DNA from: RUG11783 sp964599695
GTDB taxonomy: Bacteria; Bacillota; Clostridia; Oscillospirales; Ruminococcaceae
DNA length: 64,000 nt
Assembly (NCBI GenBank): GCA_964599695.1
Contig: CAZRGP010000004.1
Span: 101,209-165,208 of the forward strand
Direction of reading: 5' to 3'
This document shows, one piece after another, positions 35,195 through 44,582 of the stretch. A model generated the notes under the pieces. It saw only the letters and a program-made list of their open reading frames with translations, ran no database searches and had not been told where the DNA came from. The number at the start of each line of letters is the position of its first letter. Within the stretch, counting starts at the first letter, position 1. Both the position numbers and the translations under genes were made by a program.

Positions 35195-35950
35195 ATGCCT
35201 AATCAATTTGTGCGCACAGAACTGATGTATGGCAAGAATGCCATAGCAAAGCTCCGCCAGTCACGGGTAGCTGTTTTCGGGATCGGAGGAGTCGGCGGAT
35301 ATGTAGTGGAAGCACTGGCGCGTACAGGTGTAGGTTTCCTTGATCTGATCGATGATGACATTGTGAACCTCTCCAACCTGAATCGGCAGATTTATGCTCT
35401 TCACAGCACCTTGGGAAGACCAAAAGTCGACGTAGCCGAAGAACGATGCAAGGACATCAACCCGGATATCGTGGTGCGTAAACACAAAGTGTTCTTTCTT
35501 CCGGAAACCGAAAATCAGTTTGATTTTTCTTCTTACGATTATGTCGTAGACTGCATCGACACTGTCTCAGGAAAGATCGCGCTGGTGCTGAAAGCTCAGG
35601 AAGCAGGTGTTCCGGTAATCTCCTCCATGGGTGCGGGAAACAAGAGTGACCCTTCTCAGTTTCATGTCTCGGATATTTACCAGACTTCTGTCGATCCTCT
35701 TGCGCGAGTGATGCGGCATGAACTGAAGAAACGAAACGTTAAGAAACTCAAAGTGGTATTCTCTACGGAGTTGCCCGGAGAACCCAACGAGGAAACGCTG
35801 GAAGAAGTACTTCAGGAAGCGGATCCCGTCTCCGATCAAAGGCCTGGATCGCCGGGAAGGATCAAACTGCCTCCCGGATCAAATGCTTTTGTCCCCTCCT
35901 CCGCTGGCCTCCTTATTGCTTCCGAAGTGATCAAAGATCTGGTGAAATGA
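35195..35950 (+). CDS. tcdA: tRNA threonylcarbamoyladenosine dehydratase TcdA (ThiF/E1-like)
   Basis: 251 residues. The ATP-binding loop VFGIGGVGGYVVEALARTGVG, IDDDIVNLSNLNRQIYA and the VVDCIDTVSGKIAL block belong to the E1/ThiF superfamily; the CsdL/TcdA form cyclises t6A37 to ct6A. Start at the ATG at 35195 with AGGAGGA seven bases upstream; the longer frame runs into the rex promoter region. It is divergent from rex. MtaB in this window acts on the same t6A37 nucleoside, so both modifications of position 37 are present. Confidence 0.93.
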   Translation: MPNQFVRTELMYGKNAIAKLRQSRVAVFGIGGVGGYVVEALARTGVGFLDLIDDDIVNLSNLNRQIYALHSTLGRPKVDVAEERCKDINPDIVVRKHKVFFLPETENQFDFSSYDYVVDCIDTVSGKIALVLKAQEAGVPVISSMGAGNKSDPSQFHVSDIYQTSVDPLARVMRHELKKRNVKKLKVVFSTELPGEPNEETLEEVLQEADPVSDQRPGSPGRIKLPPGSNAFVPSSAGLLIASEVIKDLVK

Positions 35951-35990
35951 AAAAAATGTCTTCCGTCTATCTGACAGAAGACATTTCTTT
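35951..35990. terminator. bidirectional terminator between tcdA and tRNA-Ser
   Basis: AAATGTCTTC...GAAGACATTT hairpin with A/T tracts on both sides. Confidence 0.9.
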
Positions 35991-35992
35991 TA

Positions 35993-36081
35993 TGGCGGAG
36001 AGTGCAGGATTCGAACCCGCGTGGACTTGCGCCCTAACGGTTTTCAAGACCGCCCCGTTATGACCACTTCGGTAACTCTCC
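35993..36081 (-). tRNA. tRNA-Ser (anticodon TGA)
   Basis: Minus-strand fold with acceptor GGAGAGT/ACTCTCC, a long variable arm, T-loop GGTTCGAATCC, discriminator G and an encoded CCA. The anticodon stem GCGGT/ACCGT encloses CTTGAAA, giving TGA (reads UCA serine codons). It follows alr on the same strand. Confidence 0.96.
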
Positions 36082-36123
36082 ATATGGAACCGACTTTTGG
36101 TCAGCTCCACGATTATACAACAT

Positions 36124-37287
36124 TTAAAGCGTGTAGTCTACTACTGAAATCTCTTTTTCACCACGAATATAAACCCGTTCCACACGTCTGGAAACACCGC
36201 AGAGAATCTCATATTGAATCGTACCGGCGAGCGCTGCGATATTATCTGCACCAATAGGACAGTTGCCGCCGAACAATGTGACTGTGTCCCCTTCTTTCGC
36301 CTCAACACCGGTAACATCGATCATCATCTGATCCATGCAGATGTTGCCGACAATAGGAACAACAGCGTCATTGACGAAAACATATCCCTTGTTGGAAAGC
36401 GCCCTGGGATATCCGTCCGCATATCCGACCGCAACCGTAGCGATCTTTCTGGGTTCGAAACAGGTATACTTTCTTCCGTATCCTATCGATTCTCCGGGAG
36501 CGACCTCCTTAACGAGTGAGATGGTGGACTTGAGCGACATGACCGGTTTCAGATCGATCTGCTCCATCGGATTGCCAGATGGACTGCATCCATACATGAT
36601 AATGCCGGGACGCACCATGGAATGGTGATAGGATGTGATCAGAATAGTCGCTGCACTGTTGCAGCAATGTACCTGATCAAATTCAATCTTTCTCTGCTTC
36701 AGGAGCCACACCACATTGGAAAAACGGTCATGCTGAAGACGGGTAAACTCCTCGCTCTGCTCCGTCTCCTCATCCGCTACAGCAAAATGGGTGAAGATGC
36801 CGGTAGCTCTGAGATTGGGCAAAAGGCATGCCTTGGCGATCTCCATTGCGCAAGCTTCGTCATCGACCGCGGAAAACCCGATCCTGCTCATTCCGGTGTC
36901 TACCTTGATATGGACCTCTACCGTAACTCCTGCTTCAACTGCAGCAGCACTGAGTTTTCTGGCGTAGTCCATGCCAAGGACCGTCTGTGTCACACCAAGC
37001 TCAAACAATTCGGAGGCTCGTTCTTCAGGAGTATACCCCAGAATAAGGATCGGGTGGGTAAGCCCTGCCCTCCTCAGTCTTCTCGCTTCCATAATGTTGG
37101 ATACCGCATACCAGTCAGCAAGATCCGAGATCGCATTCGCCACCTCAACATCCCCATGACCGTAAGCATCCGCTTTTACAACAGCCATCAAGGAGACATG
37201 GTCCTTTAACAGGCCACGTACTTGCTCAACATTATAACGAAGATTATCCAGATTGATCTCAGCCCAAGTGCGTTTCAGTTTTTCCAT
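36124..37287 (-). CDS. alr: alanine racemase
   Basis: 387 residues; PLP enzyme making D-alanine for peptidoglycan. It has the N-terminal Lys motif AVVKADAYGHG, the middle IKVDTGMSRIGF, and the Tyr-containing SIGYGRKYTC/NICMDQMMIDVT blocks. The ATG at 37287 is preceded only by a weak AGAGAG; the longer frame starts with TTG. It is downstream of alaS and tied to alanine metabolism only by neighbourhood. Confidence 0.96.
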   Translation of the reverse strand: MEKLKRTWAEINLDNLRYNVEQVRGLLKDHVSLMAVVKADAYGHGDVEVANAISDLADWYAVSNIMEARRLRRAGLTHPILILGYTPEERASELFELGVTQTVLGMDYARKLSAAAVEAGVTVEVHIKVDTGMSRIGFSAVDDEACAMEIAKACLLPNLRATGIFTHFAVADEETEQSEEFTRLQHDRFSNVVWLLKQRKIEFDQVHCCNSAATILITSYHHSMVRPGIIMYGCSPSGNPMEQIDLKPVMSLKSTISLVKEVAPGESIGYGRKYTCFEPRKIATVAVGYADGYPRALSNKGYVFVNDAVVPIVGNICMDQMMIDVTGVEAKEGDTVTLFGGNCPIGADNIAALAGTIQYEILCGVSRRVERVYIRGEKEISVVDYTL

Positions 37288-37369
37288 GTCGGTTTCTCTC
37301 TTACACAAACTAAGCTTTTGATTTCTTAACAGAGTTATTTTACCATTATTGACCGATGTTTTTCCATAT

Positions 37370-37403
37370 GAAGACCGACTGCATCATGCAGCCGGTCTTT
37401 AAA
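37370..37403 (-). terminator. hairpin, possible terminator after the phosphoribosyltransferase gene
   Basis: AAAGACCGGCTGCATGATGCAGTCGGTCTT forms a long stem on the minus strand; the following T-rich tract is interrupted, so it is less certain as a terminator. Confidence 0.5.
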
Positions 37404-37412
37404 GTTGATCTA

Positions 37413-37949
37413 TTATTTCTCGAATACAGGCAGATACTCCAGATAGAAGATATCATCGCGGTCCGCTGCTTCACCTTCAGCAAGCACAGCGCATTTTCCG
37501 GCAATGATTCCGCCGGCCTGCTCTGCGAGGGATTCCAGTGCAGCAAGAGATCCGCCGGTGCTGATGACATCATCCACAATCAGGATTCTTTTGCCTTTCA
37601 GTTTGTCTATATCGGACTGGTCGAGCCAAAGGGTCTGCTTAACTGCAGTAGAGATGCTCTTCACTTCAACGGCGATCGGGTCATGCATATAAAGCTTTGC
37701 CATTTTGCGTGTCACGACATAGGATTTGCCGCTCTGACGTGCCATCTCATACGCGATCGGGATTCCCTTGGATTCCGCAGTGAGGAGAATGTCAAACTCG
37801 GGAGCCTTTTTTAAAAGGCCTTCCGCTGCAGCAACAGTGATCTCAACATCTCCGAACATAATGAATCCGGCAAATGAAAGATGCTCATTTACTTCGCAGA
37901 TCGGAAGATCACGCTTCAACCCGCACAAATTCAGTTCATAAGTTTCCAT
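37413..37949 (-). CDS. purine phosphoribosyltransferase (Apt/Xpt-like)
   Basis: 178 residues with the PRPP motif ILIVDDVISTGGS and the hood/flexible loop region TAESKGIPIAYEMA. It salvages a purine base with PRPP. The start at METYEL is chosen because AAGGAG lies eight bases upstream; the two earlier ATGs overlap or sit against that site. It does not carry the exact Apt signature, so adenine or xanthine specificity is left open. It follows the HIT gene with a 47-base gap. Confidence 0.85.
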   Translation of the reverse strand: METYELNLCGLKRDLPICEVNEHLSFAGFIMFGDVEITVAAAEGLLKKAPEFDILLTAESKGIPIAYEMARQSGKSYVVTRKMAKLYMHDPIAVEVKSISTAVKQTLWLDQSDIDKLKGKRILIVDDVISTGGSLAALESLAEQAGGIIAGKCAVLAEGEAADRDDIFYLEYLPVFEK

Positions 37950-37996
37950 GGTCATACTCCTTTTATAGTTCAAAAATCTGATTCAATGGTCTATGT

Positions 37997-38335
37997 TCAG
38001 CCGGCAGGCCATGTGAAGGGACGCCCGGCCATAACATGAAAATGAAGATGAGGAACGCTCTGTCCTGCATCTGTTCCGCAGTTGGAAACCACACGGAAAC
38101 TCTCGATTCCAAGCTCCTTCGTCAGTTTGGAGATGCATTCGAAGATCTTTGCAACGATCGCACTGTTATCGGAATCGATAGCGCCGCAGCTCTCTATGTG
38201 TTTCTTGGGGATCACAAGGAAGTGTACCGGCGCCTGGGGATCGATGTCATAGAACGCAACAAGATCATCGTCCTCATACAGTTTCTTGGAAGGAATGGAA
38301 CCTTCCGCAATTTTACAAAACAAACAGTCTGCCAT
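37997..38335 (-). CDS. HIT family (Hint-like) nucleotide hydrolase
   Basis: 112 residues: start CLFCKIAEGSIPSKKLYEDDDLVAFYDI, and the histidine triad HLHFHV near the C-terminus. Members hydrolyse AMP-lysine or similar nucleotide phosphoramidates. It begins nine bases after alaS on the same transcript, with GAGGT seven bases before the ATG. Confidence 0.95.
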   Translation of the reverse strand: MADCLFCKIAEGSIPSKKLYEDDDLVAFYDIDPQAPVHFLVIPKKHIESCGAIDSDNSAIVAKIFECISKLTKELGIESFRVVSNCGTDAGQSVPHLHFHVMAGRPFTWPAG

Positions 38336-38344
38336 TATTCTACC

Positions 38345-40996
38345 TCATTTCAGAAGACTTTTAGCTGCTTCAAACGCATCTGCGATCTTATCAGCGTTCT
38401 TTCCTCCGGCCATGGCAAGATCATCCTTACCGCCGCCGTTACCGCCCATTGCGTTTGCAGCCGCACGAACAAGATTTCCTGCTCTGATACCGCTGGACAC
38501 TGCTCCTTTGCTGCTTCCGGCGCACAGTGTGACCTTGCCGTCATTGACGGACGCCAATAGTACAACTGCGTTTTCCTTGCCGTCCCTCAGACTGGACACC
38601 ATGTTGCGCAGCACATCGGCAGATACTGCCCCGACATTGCCCGTATAGTATGTAAAGTCACCAAGCTTGACACCGTTCTTTTCGATATCTTTCACCTGGC
38701 TAGCGCTTTCGCGATCCTTCTGCTTTGCGATCTCCTGCTCAAGACGCTTTGTTTCAGCTACGACAGAAGCTGCCTTTGACGGGAGTTCTTTCCAGGCACC
38801 CACCTTGAGCACAGAGGCCGTCTCGCTGAGGAGCTCCTTCTGCTCATCCATCAGTCTCAGCACTTCCATACCGGTGACCGCTTCGATCCTCCTGATGCCG
38901 GAAGCCACGGATGACTCACCGATAATACGGTACAGACCGAGATTGGATGTATTGGCAGCATGTGTGCCTCCGCAGAACTCTTTCGAGAAATCACCGACAG
39001 ATACGACACGTACCATGTCGCCATACTTCTCTCCGAACAGCGCCATCGCTCCCTGCTTCTTCGCTTCCTCGATCGGAAGGACTTCAGTAGTGACCGGGAT
39101 CGCTTCCAGGATCTTCCGGTTCACAAGAGTCTCGACCTTCTTGAGTTCTTCCGGCTTCACAGCTTCAAAATGGGTAAAGTCAAAGCGGGAATACTTATCG
39201 TCCACATAAGAACCGGCCTGATGGACATGATCACCAAGCACCTGCTGAAGGGCTGCCTGGAGGAGGTGTACGCTGGTATGATTACGGCGGATCGCCTCTC
39301 TGCGCTCGCGGTCCACTTTCGCTTCCACGGAATCACCGGTGCGGATCTCTCCTGCCTTCACCTTACCGATATGCATATAGTGGCCGAGAGTGGATTTTTT
39401 GCAGTCACTGACCTCAATGATTCCTCCGTCAGCAACGATACAGCCGGTATCGCCGACCTGTCCGCCGCTCTCAGCGTAAAACGGAGTGGTGTCAAGGATA
39501 ATTGTAGCCTCATCTCCTTCGGAGATCTCGTCGCAAAGGCATCCGTCTTTCAAGATCGCGATGACTTTTCCTTTATCCGAAGTGGTCTCATAGCCGGTAA
39601 ACGTCTTGCCGCCGTCCACATTCTCCAGAAGAGCCTCCGTATTATCGGATCCCACAGAATTTCTCTTGAGGGCGCCGCGTGCGGTCTCCCGCTGCTTCTT
39701 CATGCATTCCTGATACTCTTCAACGTCAACGGTCATGCCGTTTTCCGCCGCAAGTTCCTCCGTGAGTTCAAGGGGGAATCCGAAAGTATCATACAACTGG
39801 AACGCCTGTTTTCCGCTGATCACAGTTTCCTTCACCGCTGCATCCTCGTTCTTTTCACGGATCGAGGCGATGCATTTATCGAATTCACGCATGCCTCCCG
39901 CAAGCGTAGCGGCAAATCTTTCGCTCTCATTCTGAATAGCATTGAGTATATACTGTTCTTTTTCAACAAGAAGCGGGTACGCTTCACCGTATACGTCTTC
40001 AATGAAGATCTTCGCCACGGACAGCATCGCGGAAGTTTCCACTCCGAGAGTCCTGCAGTAACGGATCGCGCGGCGAAGCAGTCTTCTGAGGATATATCCT
40101 GCGCCTGTGTTTGAAGGAAGTATTCCGTTTACATCACCGATGAGCATGACGGAAGTACGCGTATGATCCGCGATGATGCGCATCGCTTTCCTGGCGACTT
40201 CGTCATTGTCGTAACTTTTGCCGGAGATCTTTTCCAAACAGCTGATCACGCCTGCAAAGAGGTCGGTCTTATATCCGTCATCCAGGCCGTTCAGGAACAC
40301 CAGGAGACGGTCAAGTCCGAAGCCGGTGTCCACGTTTTTGCCGGCGAGTTCTTCATATCCGTTTTCTGTTTTCTTGTACTGCATGTAGACATCGTTGCCG
40401 ACTTCTACATAGCGGTTTCCGGTAAGGAAATCGGAAGAATCCTTTCCGTCCTCGCGGGGGTAAAACCACTCGTTATCTGGGCCGCAGGGTGTTCCGACGG
40501 TACCCTCCAACTCCCACCAGTTATCCTTTTTGGGAAGGTAGAAGATGTTCTCAGGTCTGATGCCGAGAGACTTCAGCAGTTCCGCAGTCTCCTCGTCACG
40601 GGGAGCAGATTCGTCTCCCTCAAATACCGTCGAACAGATCTTATCCTTATCAAACCCAAACACTTTCGTGAGCAGTTCAAATGTCCAGGCCGTCTTTTCC
40701 TTTTTGAAATAATCTCCGAGGGACCAGTTTCCCATCATCTCGAAAAAGGTAAAATGCGTCGCATCGCCGACCGTGTCGATATCGACTGTACGTACACATC
40801 CCTGTACATTGCAAAGTCTCTTCCTTCCGGAAGGATGCGGCTGCCCCAAAAGGTAAGGCATCAGCGGCTGCATTCCGGCTACATTGAACATAACACCGGT
40901 AGTTCCGTCACCGATCAGTGACACCGCTCCGATATTCAAATGCCCTTTTTCCTCATAGAACTTCAGCCATTTACTACGCAGTTCTTTAGAAGTCAT
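38345..40996 (-). CDS. alaS: alanyl-tRNA synthetase
   Basis: 883 residues: a class II catalytic core (residues 1-250), tRNA-recognition region, an editing domain with the HTSVHLL and FCGGTHA metal motifs, and the C-Ala domain (SKGAVSSGIRAGNLVRAAANAMGGNGGGK). AAAGGA precedes the ATG at 40996 and a T-box leader lies in front. It is first in an alaS-HIT-phosphoribosyltransferase transcript. Confidence 0.97.
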   Translation of the reverse strand: MTSKELRSKWLKFYEEKGHLNIGAVSLIGDGTTGVMFNVAGMQPLMPYLLGQPHPSGRKRLCNVQGCVRTVDIDTVGDATHFTFFEMMGNWSLGDYFKKEKTAWTFELLTKVFGFDKDKICSTVFEGDESAPRDEETAELLKSLGIRPENIFYLPKKDNWWELEGTVGTPCGPDNEWFYPREDGKDSSDFLTGNRYVEVGNDVYMQYKKTENGYEELAGKNVDTGFGLDRLLVFLNGLDDGYKTDLFAGVISCLEKISGKSYDNDEVARKAMRIIADHTRTSVMLIGDVNGILPSNTGAGYILRRLLRRAIRYCRTLGVETSAMLSVAKIFIEDVYGEAYPLLVEKEQYILNAIQNESERFAATLAGGMREFDKCIASIREKNEDAAVKETVISGKQAFQLYDTFGFPLELTEELAAENGMTVDVEEYQECMKKQRETARGALKRNSVGSDNTEALLENVDGGKTFTGYETTSDKGKVIAILKDGCLCDEISEGDEATIILDTTPFYAESGGQVGDTGCIVADGGIIEVSDCKKSTLGHYMHIGKVKAGEIRTGDSVEAKVDRERREAIRRNHTSVHLLQAALQQVLGDHVHQAGSYVDDKYSRFDFTHFEAVKPEELKKVETLVNRKILEAIPVTTEVLPIEEAKKQGAMALFGEKYGDMVRVVSVGDFSKEFCGGTHAANTSNLGLYRIIGESSVASGIRRIEAVTGMEVLRLMDEQKELLSETASVLKVGAWKELPSKAASVVAETKRLEQEIAKQKDRESASQVKDIEKNGVKLGDFTYYTGNVGAVSADVLRNMVSSLRDGKENAVVLLASVNDGKVTLCAGSSKGAVSSGIRAGNLVRAAANAMGGNGGGKDDLAMAGGKNADKIADAFEAAKSLLK

Positions 40997-41011
40997 GTCT
41001 GATTTCCTTTC

Positions 41012-41240
41012 AAAAAAAATAGACCTCATCCCTGATCCGGGACGAAGGTCTTGATAGACAACTCCGCGGTACCACCCGCATTGTGCAGATCACATCTTCT
41101 GCACCTCTCCATCGGTTATAACGCACCTCTGCGCCGCTTACGCGGTGGCTCTAGGAAACGGCTCCCGGCATCGGTTCCGAGGAAGATCTCAGCCATGTCT
41201 TCCACTCTCTGACGAAATCGTCAAGCCAGTTTGTATTCCT
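41012..41240 (-). promoter_or_regulatory. T-box riboswitch of alaS (alanine specific)
   Basis: The minus strand carries the T-box motif GGGTGGTACCGCGG (41078-41065) that pairs with the uncharged tRNA acceptor. It is followed by a terminator (AGACC...GGTCT with an eight-T tract, 41053-41012) that it can exclude. Upstream is a stem I with AGAGAG and a GATGCCGG internal region; GCC is an Ala codon at the expected place, which suits alaS. The reading of the specifier loop is by eye and is less sure than the antiterminator. Confidence 0.92.
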
Positions 41241-41264
41241 GTCACAGCCCAAAAGAACAGATAT

Positions 41265-41294
41265 ATTCTATATGATATTTTCTTCCATTGTCAA
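41265..41294 (-). promoter_or_regulatory. promoter of the alaS T-box transcript
   Basis: TTGACA (41294-41289) and TAGAAT (41270-41265) with an 18-base spacer, a short distance before stem I of the T-box. Confidence 0.7.
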
Positions 41295-41319
41295 ACGGAA
41301 ATCGAGCCTTTTTCACGGC

Positions 41320-42171
41320 TCAGACTTCACGAAATCCGCGCCCGATTATCTCACTGGAGTTGGTGATAATGATGAAGCAATCCGGATCCACTTTTTTTGC
41401 GTATTTTCTCAGTTTCAGCGCATCCGCGCGTCTGCACACCGTCAGAAGCATGGTCTTGGATCCGTGGGTGAAGCCGCCCTCCCCTTCATACATCGTTACG
41501 CCGTGATGCAGTCTGCTCATGATATAGTCGGATATAGCCTCCGGTTTGGTGGTCACGATCGTGAAAGCCTTGCAGAGATTCATAGACTCGATGATGTTGT
41601 CTATAAGGAAGGTCTTCATGAACAGACCGAGCAGCGAATACAATCCGGCAGAGATTCCGTTGATGAAGAAGTTGGACATCACGATGATCATATCAGTAAC
41701 AAGAAGCGCCCTTCCGATATCCATGGTCGAATACTTTTTGAGTATCAGTGCGATGATATCGGTGCCTCCGGAGGAAGCGTTACAGTCAAAAAGAATACCT
41801 GATGCGATCCCTGAGAGGAACATGGCATAGACAAGCTCCATCAAAGGTTCGCTGGTAAAGGGTTCCTTCATAGGGACCAGTATTTCCAGAAGCCAGTTCA
41901 AAGCAGAAAACTGAAGAGAGCAGAAAATCGTTAGTCCGCTGCACTCCTTCCCCAGTACGATGACACCGATAACCAGAAGCAACACGTTGATGGCTGCCAT
42001 ATATTGCGCCTGAGTAAAAGCAGGAAAAGCTTTGGCGAGAAGTACAGAAAGTCCGCTCACTCCTCCTGTCGCAAATTTATTCGGGGTCTTGAAAAAATAG
42101 ACGCCAATGGTGAGCAACAGAACTCCGGCTTCTACTTTCAGCCAGTAATTGATCCGGTTCTTTTCCATCAT
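41320..42171 (-). CDS. YitT family membrane protein (DUF161/DUF2179)
   Basis: About 284 residues: five or six hydrophobic segments (residues 8-175) and a C-terminal cytoplasmic DUF2179 domain (GVTMYEGEGGFTHGSKTMLLTVCRRADALKL). Function unknown. The start is one of two neighbouring ATGs (42171 or 42168); GAGGT suits the first. Single gene, upstream of the alaS promoter and divergent from the flavodiiron gene. Confidence 0.88.
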   Translation of the reverse strand: MMEKNRINYWLKVEAGVLLLTIGVYFFKTPNKFATGGVSGLSVLLAKAFPAFTQAQYMAAINVLLLVIGVIVLGKECSGLTIFCSLQFSALNWLLEILVPMKEPFTSEPLMELVYAMFLSGIASGILFDCNASSGGTDIIALILKKYSTMDIGRALLVTDMIIVMSNFFINGISAGLYSLLGLFMKTFLIDNIIESMNLCKAFTIVTTKPEAISDYIMSRLHHGVTMYEGEGGFTHGSKTMLLTVCRRADALKLRKYAKKVDPDCFIIITNSSEIIGRGFREV

Positions 42172-42292
42172 TCCCGACCTCATTCTTACTCAAAATCGTC
42201 CCTATTGTCGCACATATGGATGCCGATATCAACCTGAAGACTATATGAACGATTTCCTGTATAATGGATTTACCAAGACAAAGGAGGTCACC

Positions 42293-44083
42293 ATGGAATT
42301 TTCTAACCAAATCAGATATGTAGGCGTTAATGACCATCAGATCGATCTGTTTGAGGGTCATTACCATGTCCCGAACGGCATGTCTTACAACTCTTATGTT
42401 ATTCTTGATGAGAAAGTCGCAGTAATGGACACGGTCGACAGAAATTTCTCTCATGAATGGCTGGATAACATAGCAAAGGTACTCGCAGGCAGACATCCGG
42501 ATTATCTCGTAGTGCAACATATGGAGCCCGACCACTCCGCGAACATCGTCACCTTCCTGCAGGCCTATCCCGACACCACTGTTGTCTCTTCTGCAAAAGC
42601 CTTCACGATGATGAACAACTTCTTCGGCAAGGAAGTCACAGATAAAAAGATCGAAGTCGCCGAAGGAAGCGTTCTGAGCCTGGGATCCCATGAACTGCAT
42701 TTTGTCGGCGCACCCATGGTCCACTGGCCGGAAGTCCTGATGACTTATGAAAGCTCGGAGAAAGTCCTTTTCTCCGCTGACGGATTCGGAAAATTCGGTG
42801 CTCTCGATGTGGATGAAGATTGGACAGATGAAGCGAGAAGATACTATATCGGCATCGTAGGCAAATACGGCGCTCAGGTACAAGCCGTTCTTAAAAAAGC
42901 GGCTGCATTGGAGATCCGTACGATCTGCCCTCTCCACGGACCAGTCCTGACAGAAGATCTCTCCAGATACATCACTTTGTATGACACCTGGTCTTCCTAC
43001 AGGGTGGAATCCGAAGGGATCCTGCTCGCATACACCTCCGTGTACGGAAACACCAGGAAAGCGGTTGAACTGCTCGCAGATAAGCTGAGATCGAACGGCT
43101 GTCCCAAAGTTGTTGTACGCGACCTTGCCAGAAGCGACATGGCTCAGGTCGTAGCGGAAGCGTTCCAGTATGGAAAGATCGTCCTGGCTACCACAACATA
43201 CAACGCCGAGATCTTCCCTTATATGAGAGAGTTTATCCAGAGCCTCACCGAACGCAATTTCCAGAACCGTACCGTTGCTCTTATTGAGAACGGCTCATGG
43301 GCCCCGATGGCAGCAAAAGTAATGAAAGCGCTTCTCGAGAAGGCAAAGAACATCACCTATGCAGAACACTCGGTGAAGATCATGTCCGGCGTCTCCGGTG
43401 AAAACAAGGAACAGATCGAGGCTCTCGCGGATGAGCTTTCCCAGGAGTATCTTGCACGCAAGGAAGAGACCGCGAACAAAAACGATCTCTCCGCTCTCTT
43501 TAATATCGGGTACGGCCTCTATGTCGTTACCTCCAATGACGGTACGAAAGACAACGGTCTGATCGTCAATACCGTCTCTCAGGTCACAAATACACCGAAC
43601 CGGATCGCCGTCTGCATCAACAAGGCAAACTATTCCCACCATGTCATCAAGCAGACAGGGGTCATGAACGTGAACTGTCTGTCGGTGGATGCTCCTTTTG
43701 ACGTGTTCAAGCGTTTTGGATTCCAGACAGGACGCGCCGTAGACAAATTTGAAGGGATGAACAAACTGTATTCCGATAACGGACTTGTCTTCCTTCCCCA
43801 GTACATCAATTCCTTCTTCTCCCTCAAGGTAGAGGACTACGTCGATCTTGATACCCATGGCATGTTCATCTGTTCCGTGACCGAAGCGCGTGTTGTTTCC
43901 AACAAGGAGACCATGACCTACACCTACTATCAGAACAATGTAAAACCTAAGCCGGAAGCAGCCGGCAGGAAAGGATTCGTCTGCAAAATCTGCGGATTCG
44001 TTTATGAAGGAGATACTCTCCCGGATGATTACATCTGCCCGCTGTGCAAACATCCTGCTTCGGATTTCGAACCGCTTCAATGA
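42293..44083 (+). CDS. flavodiiron protein fused to flavin reductase and rubredoxin domains
   Basis: 596 residues. Domain 1 is a metallo-beta-lactamase diiron domain with ligands His76, Glu78, Asp80 and His81 (HMEPDH), His144, Asp163 and His215. Domain 2 is flavodoxin (LLAYTSVYGNTRKA, about 243-395). Domain 3 is a flavin reductase-like domain (YGLYVVTSNDGTKDNGLIVNT, about 408-550). Domain 4 is a short rubredoxin, Cys564/Cys567 and Cys582/Cys585. It reduces oxygen and/or nitric oxide for protection of an anaerobe. AAAGGAGGT precedes the ATG at 42293; a TATAAT (42260-42265) lies upstream. The combination means the chain may carry electrons from NAD(P)H inside one polypeptide, so separate redox partners may be unnecessary. 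Confidence 0.93.
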   Translation: MEFSNQIRYVGVNDHQIDLFEGHYHVPNGMSYNSYVILDEKVAVMDTVDRNFSHEWLDNIAKVLAGRHPDYLVVQHMEPDHSANIVTFLQAYPDTTVVSSAKAFTMMNNFFGKEVTDKKIEVAEGSVLSLGSHELHFVGAPMVHWPEVLMTYESSEKVLFSADGFGKFGALDVDEDWTDEARRYYIGIVGKYGAQVQAVLKKAAALEIRTICPLHGPVLTEDLSRYITLYDTWSSYRVESEGILLAYTSVYGNTRKAVELLADKLRSNGCPKVVVRDLARSDMAQVVAEAFQYGKIVLATTTYNAEIFPYMREFIQSLTERNFQNRTVALIENGSWAPMAAKVMKALLEKAKNITYAEHSVKIMSGVSGENKEQIEALADELSQEYLARKEETANKNDLSALFNIGYGLYVVTSNDGTKDNGLIVNTVSQVTNTPNRIAVCINKANYSHHVIKQTGVMNVNCLSVDAPFDVFKRFGFQTGRAVDKFEGMNKLYSDNGLVFLPQYINSFFSLKVEDYVDLDTHGMFICSVTEARVVSNKETMTYTYYQNNVKPKPEAAGRKGFVCKICGFVYEGDTLPDDYICPLCKHPASDFEPLQ

Positions 44084-44091
44084 CAGCATAC

Positions 44092-44117
44092 AAAAAAGCC
44101 GCGTAACGCGGCTTTTT
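44092..44117. terminator. bidirectional terminator
   Basis: AAAAAAGCCGCG-TAA-CGCGGCTTTTT hairpin between the converging flavodiiron and cdd genes. Confidence 0.9.
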
Positions 44118-44131
44118 CCTTTTATGCAAGA

Positions 44132-44551
44132 TCAATCGTGGTAATCCTTATTCTTATCAAAAGATACGAACGGCAGCGGAGCGAGCTCACTCAGTTTGTG
44201 CTCCCAAACGGATCCGTCGGGACTGCAATCATAAACAGGAACATCAAAATTCGCGCAGAACTCTGTCATGACCTGTCTGCAAGCCAGACAGGGAGGTCCC
44301 TCTTTGCCAGCGTCTCCGGTGCATACAGCGATCGCCTCAAAGGTCCTGCAGCCCTCAGACACCATCTTGAACAGGGCGACTCTCTCCGCACATACGGTGA
44401 GTCCGTAACTTGCGTTCTCAATGTTGCAACCGGTGTAGACTTTGCCGTTGGACCCAAGCACTGCCGCGCCGACCATGTAATTGGAGTAAGGACAATAGGC
44501 CTTTTCCCTGGCTTCCCATCCCAATGCGATCAATTCTTCTTTTGATACCAT
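44132..44551 (-). CDS. cdd: cytidine deaminase
   Basis: 139 residues with the zinc motif CAERVALF and PPCLACRQVMTEF, converting cytidine to uridine. AGGAGG precedes the ATG. It follows a homocysteine methyltransferase-like gene by 31 bases on the same strand and fits the nucleoside-salvage set (tdk, nucleoside hydrolases). Confidence 0.96.
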   Translation of the reverse strand: MVSKEELIALGWEAREKAYCPYSNYMVGAAVLGSNGKVYTGCNIENASYGLTVCAERVALFKMVSEGCRTFEAIAVCTGDAGKEGPPCLACRQVMTEFCANFDVPVYDCSPDGSVWEHKLSELAPLPFVSFDKNKDYHD

Positions 44552-44582
44552 TTGAATTCCTCCTATAAATCTCTTGATTCAA

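Noticed and set aside
38960..40114. A 384-codon frame antisense to alaS
   Set aside because: The alaS sequence is continuous and fully supported; no start site or protein family for the antisense frame.
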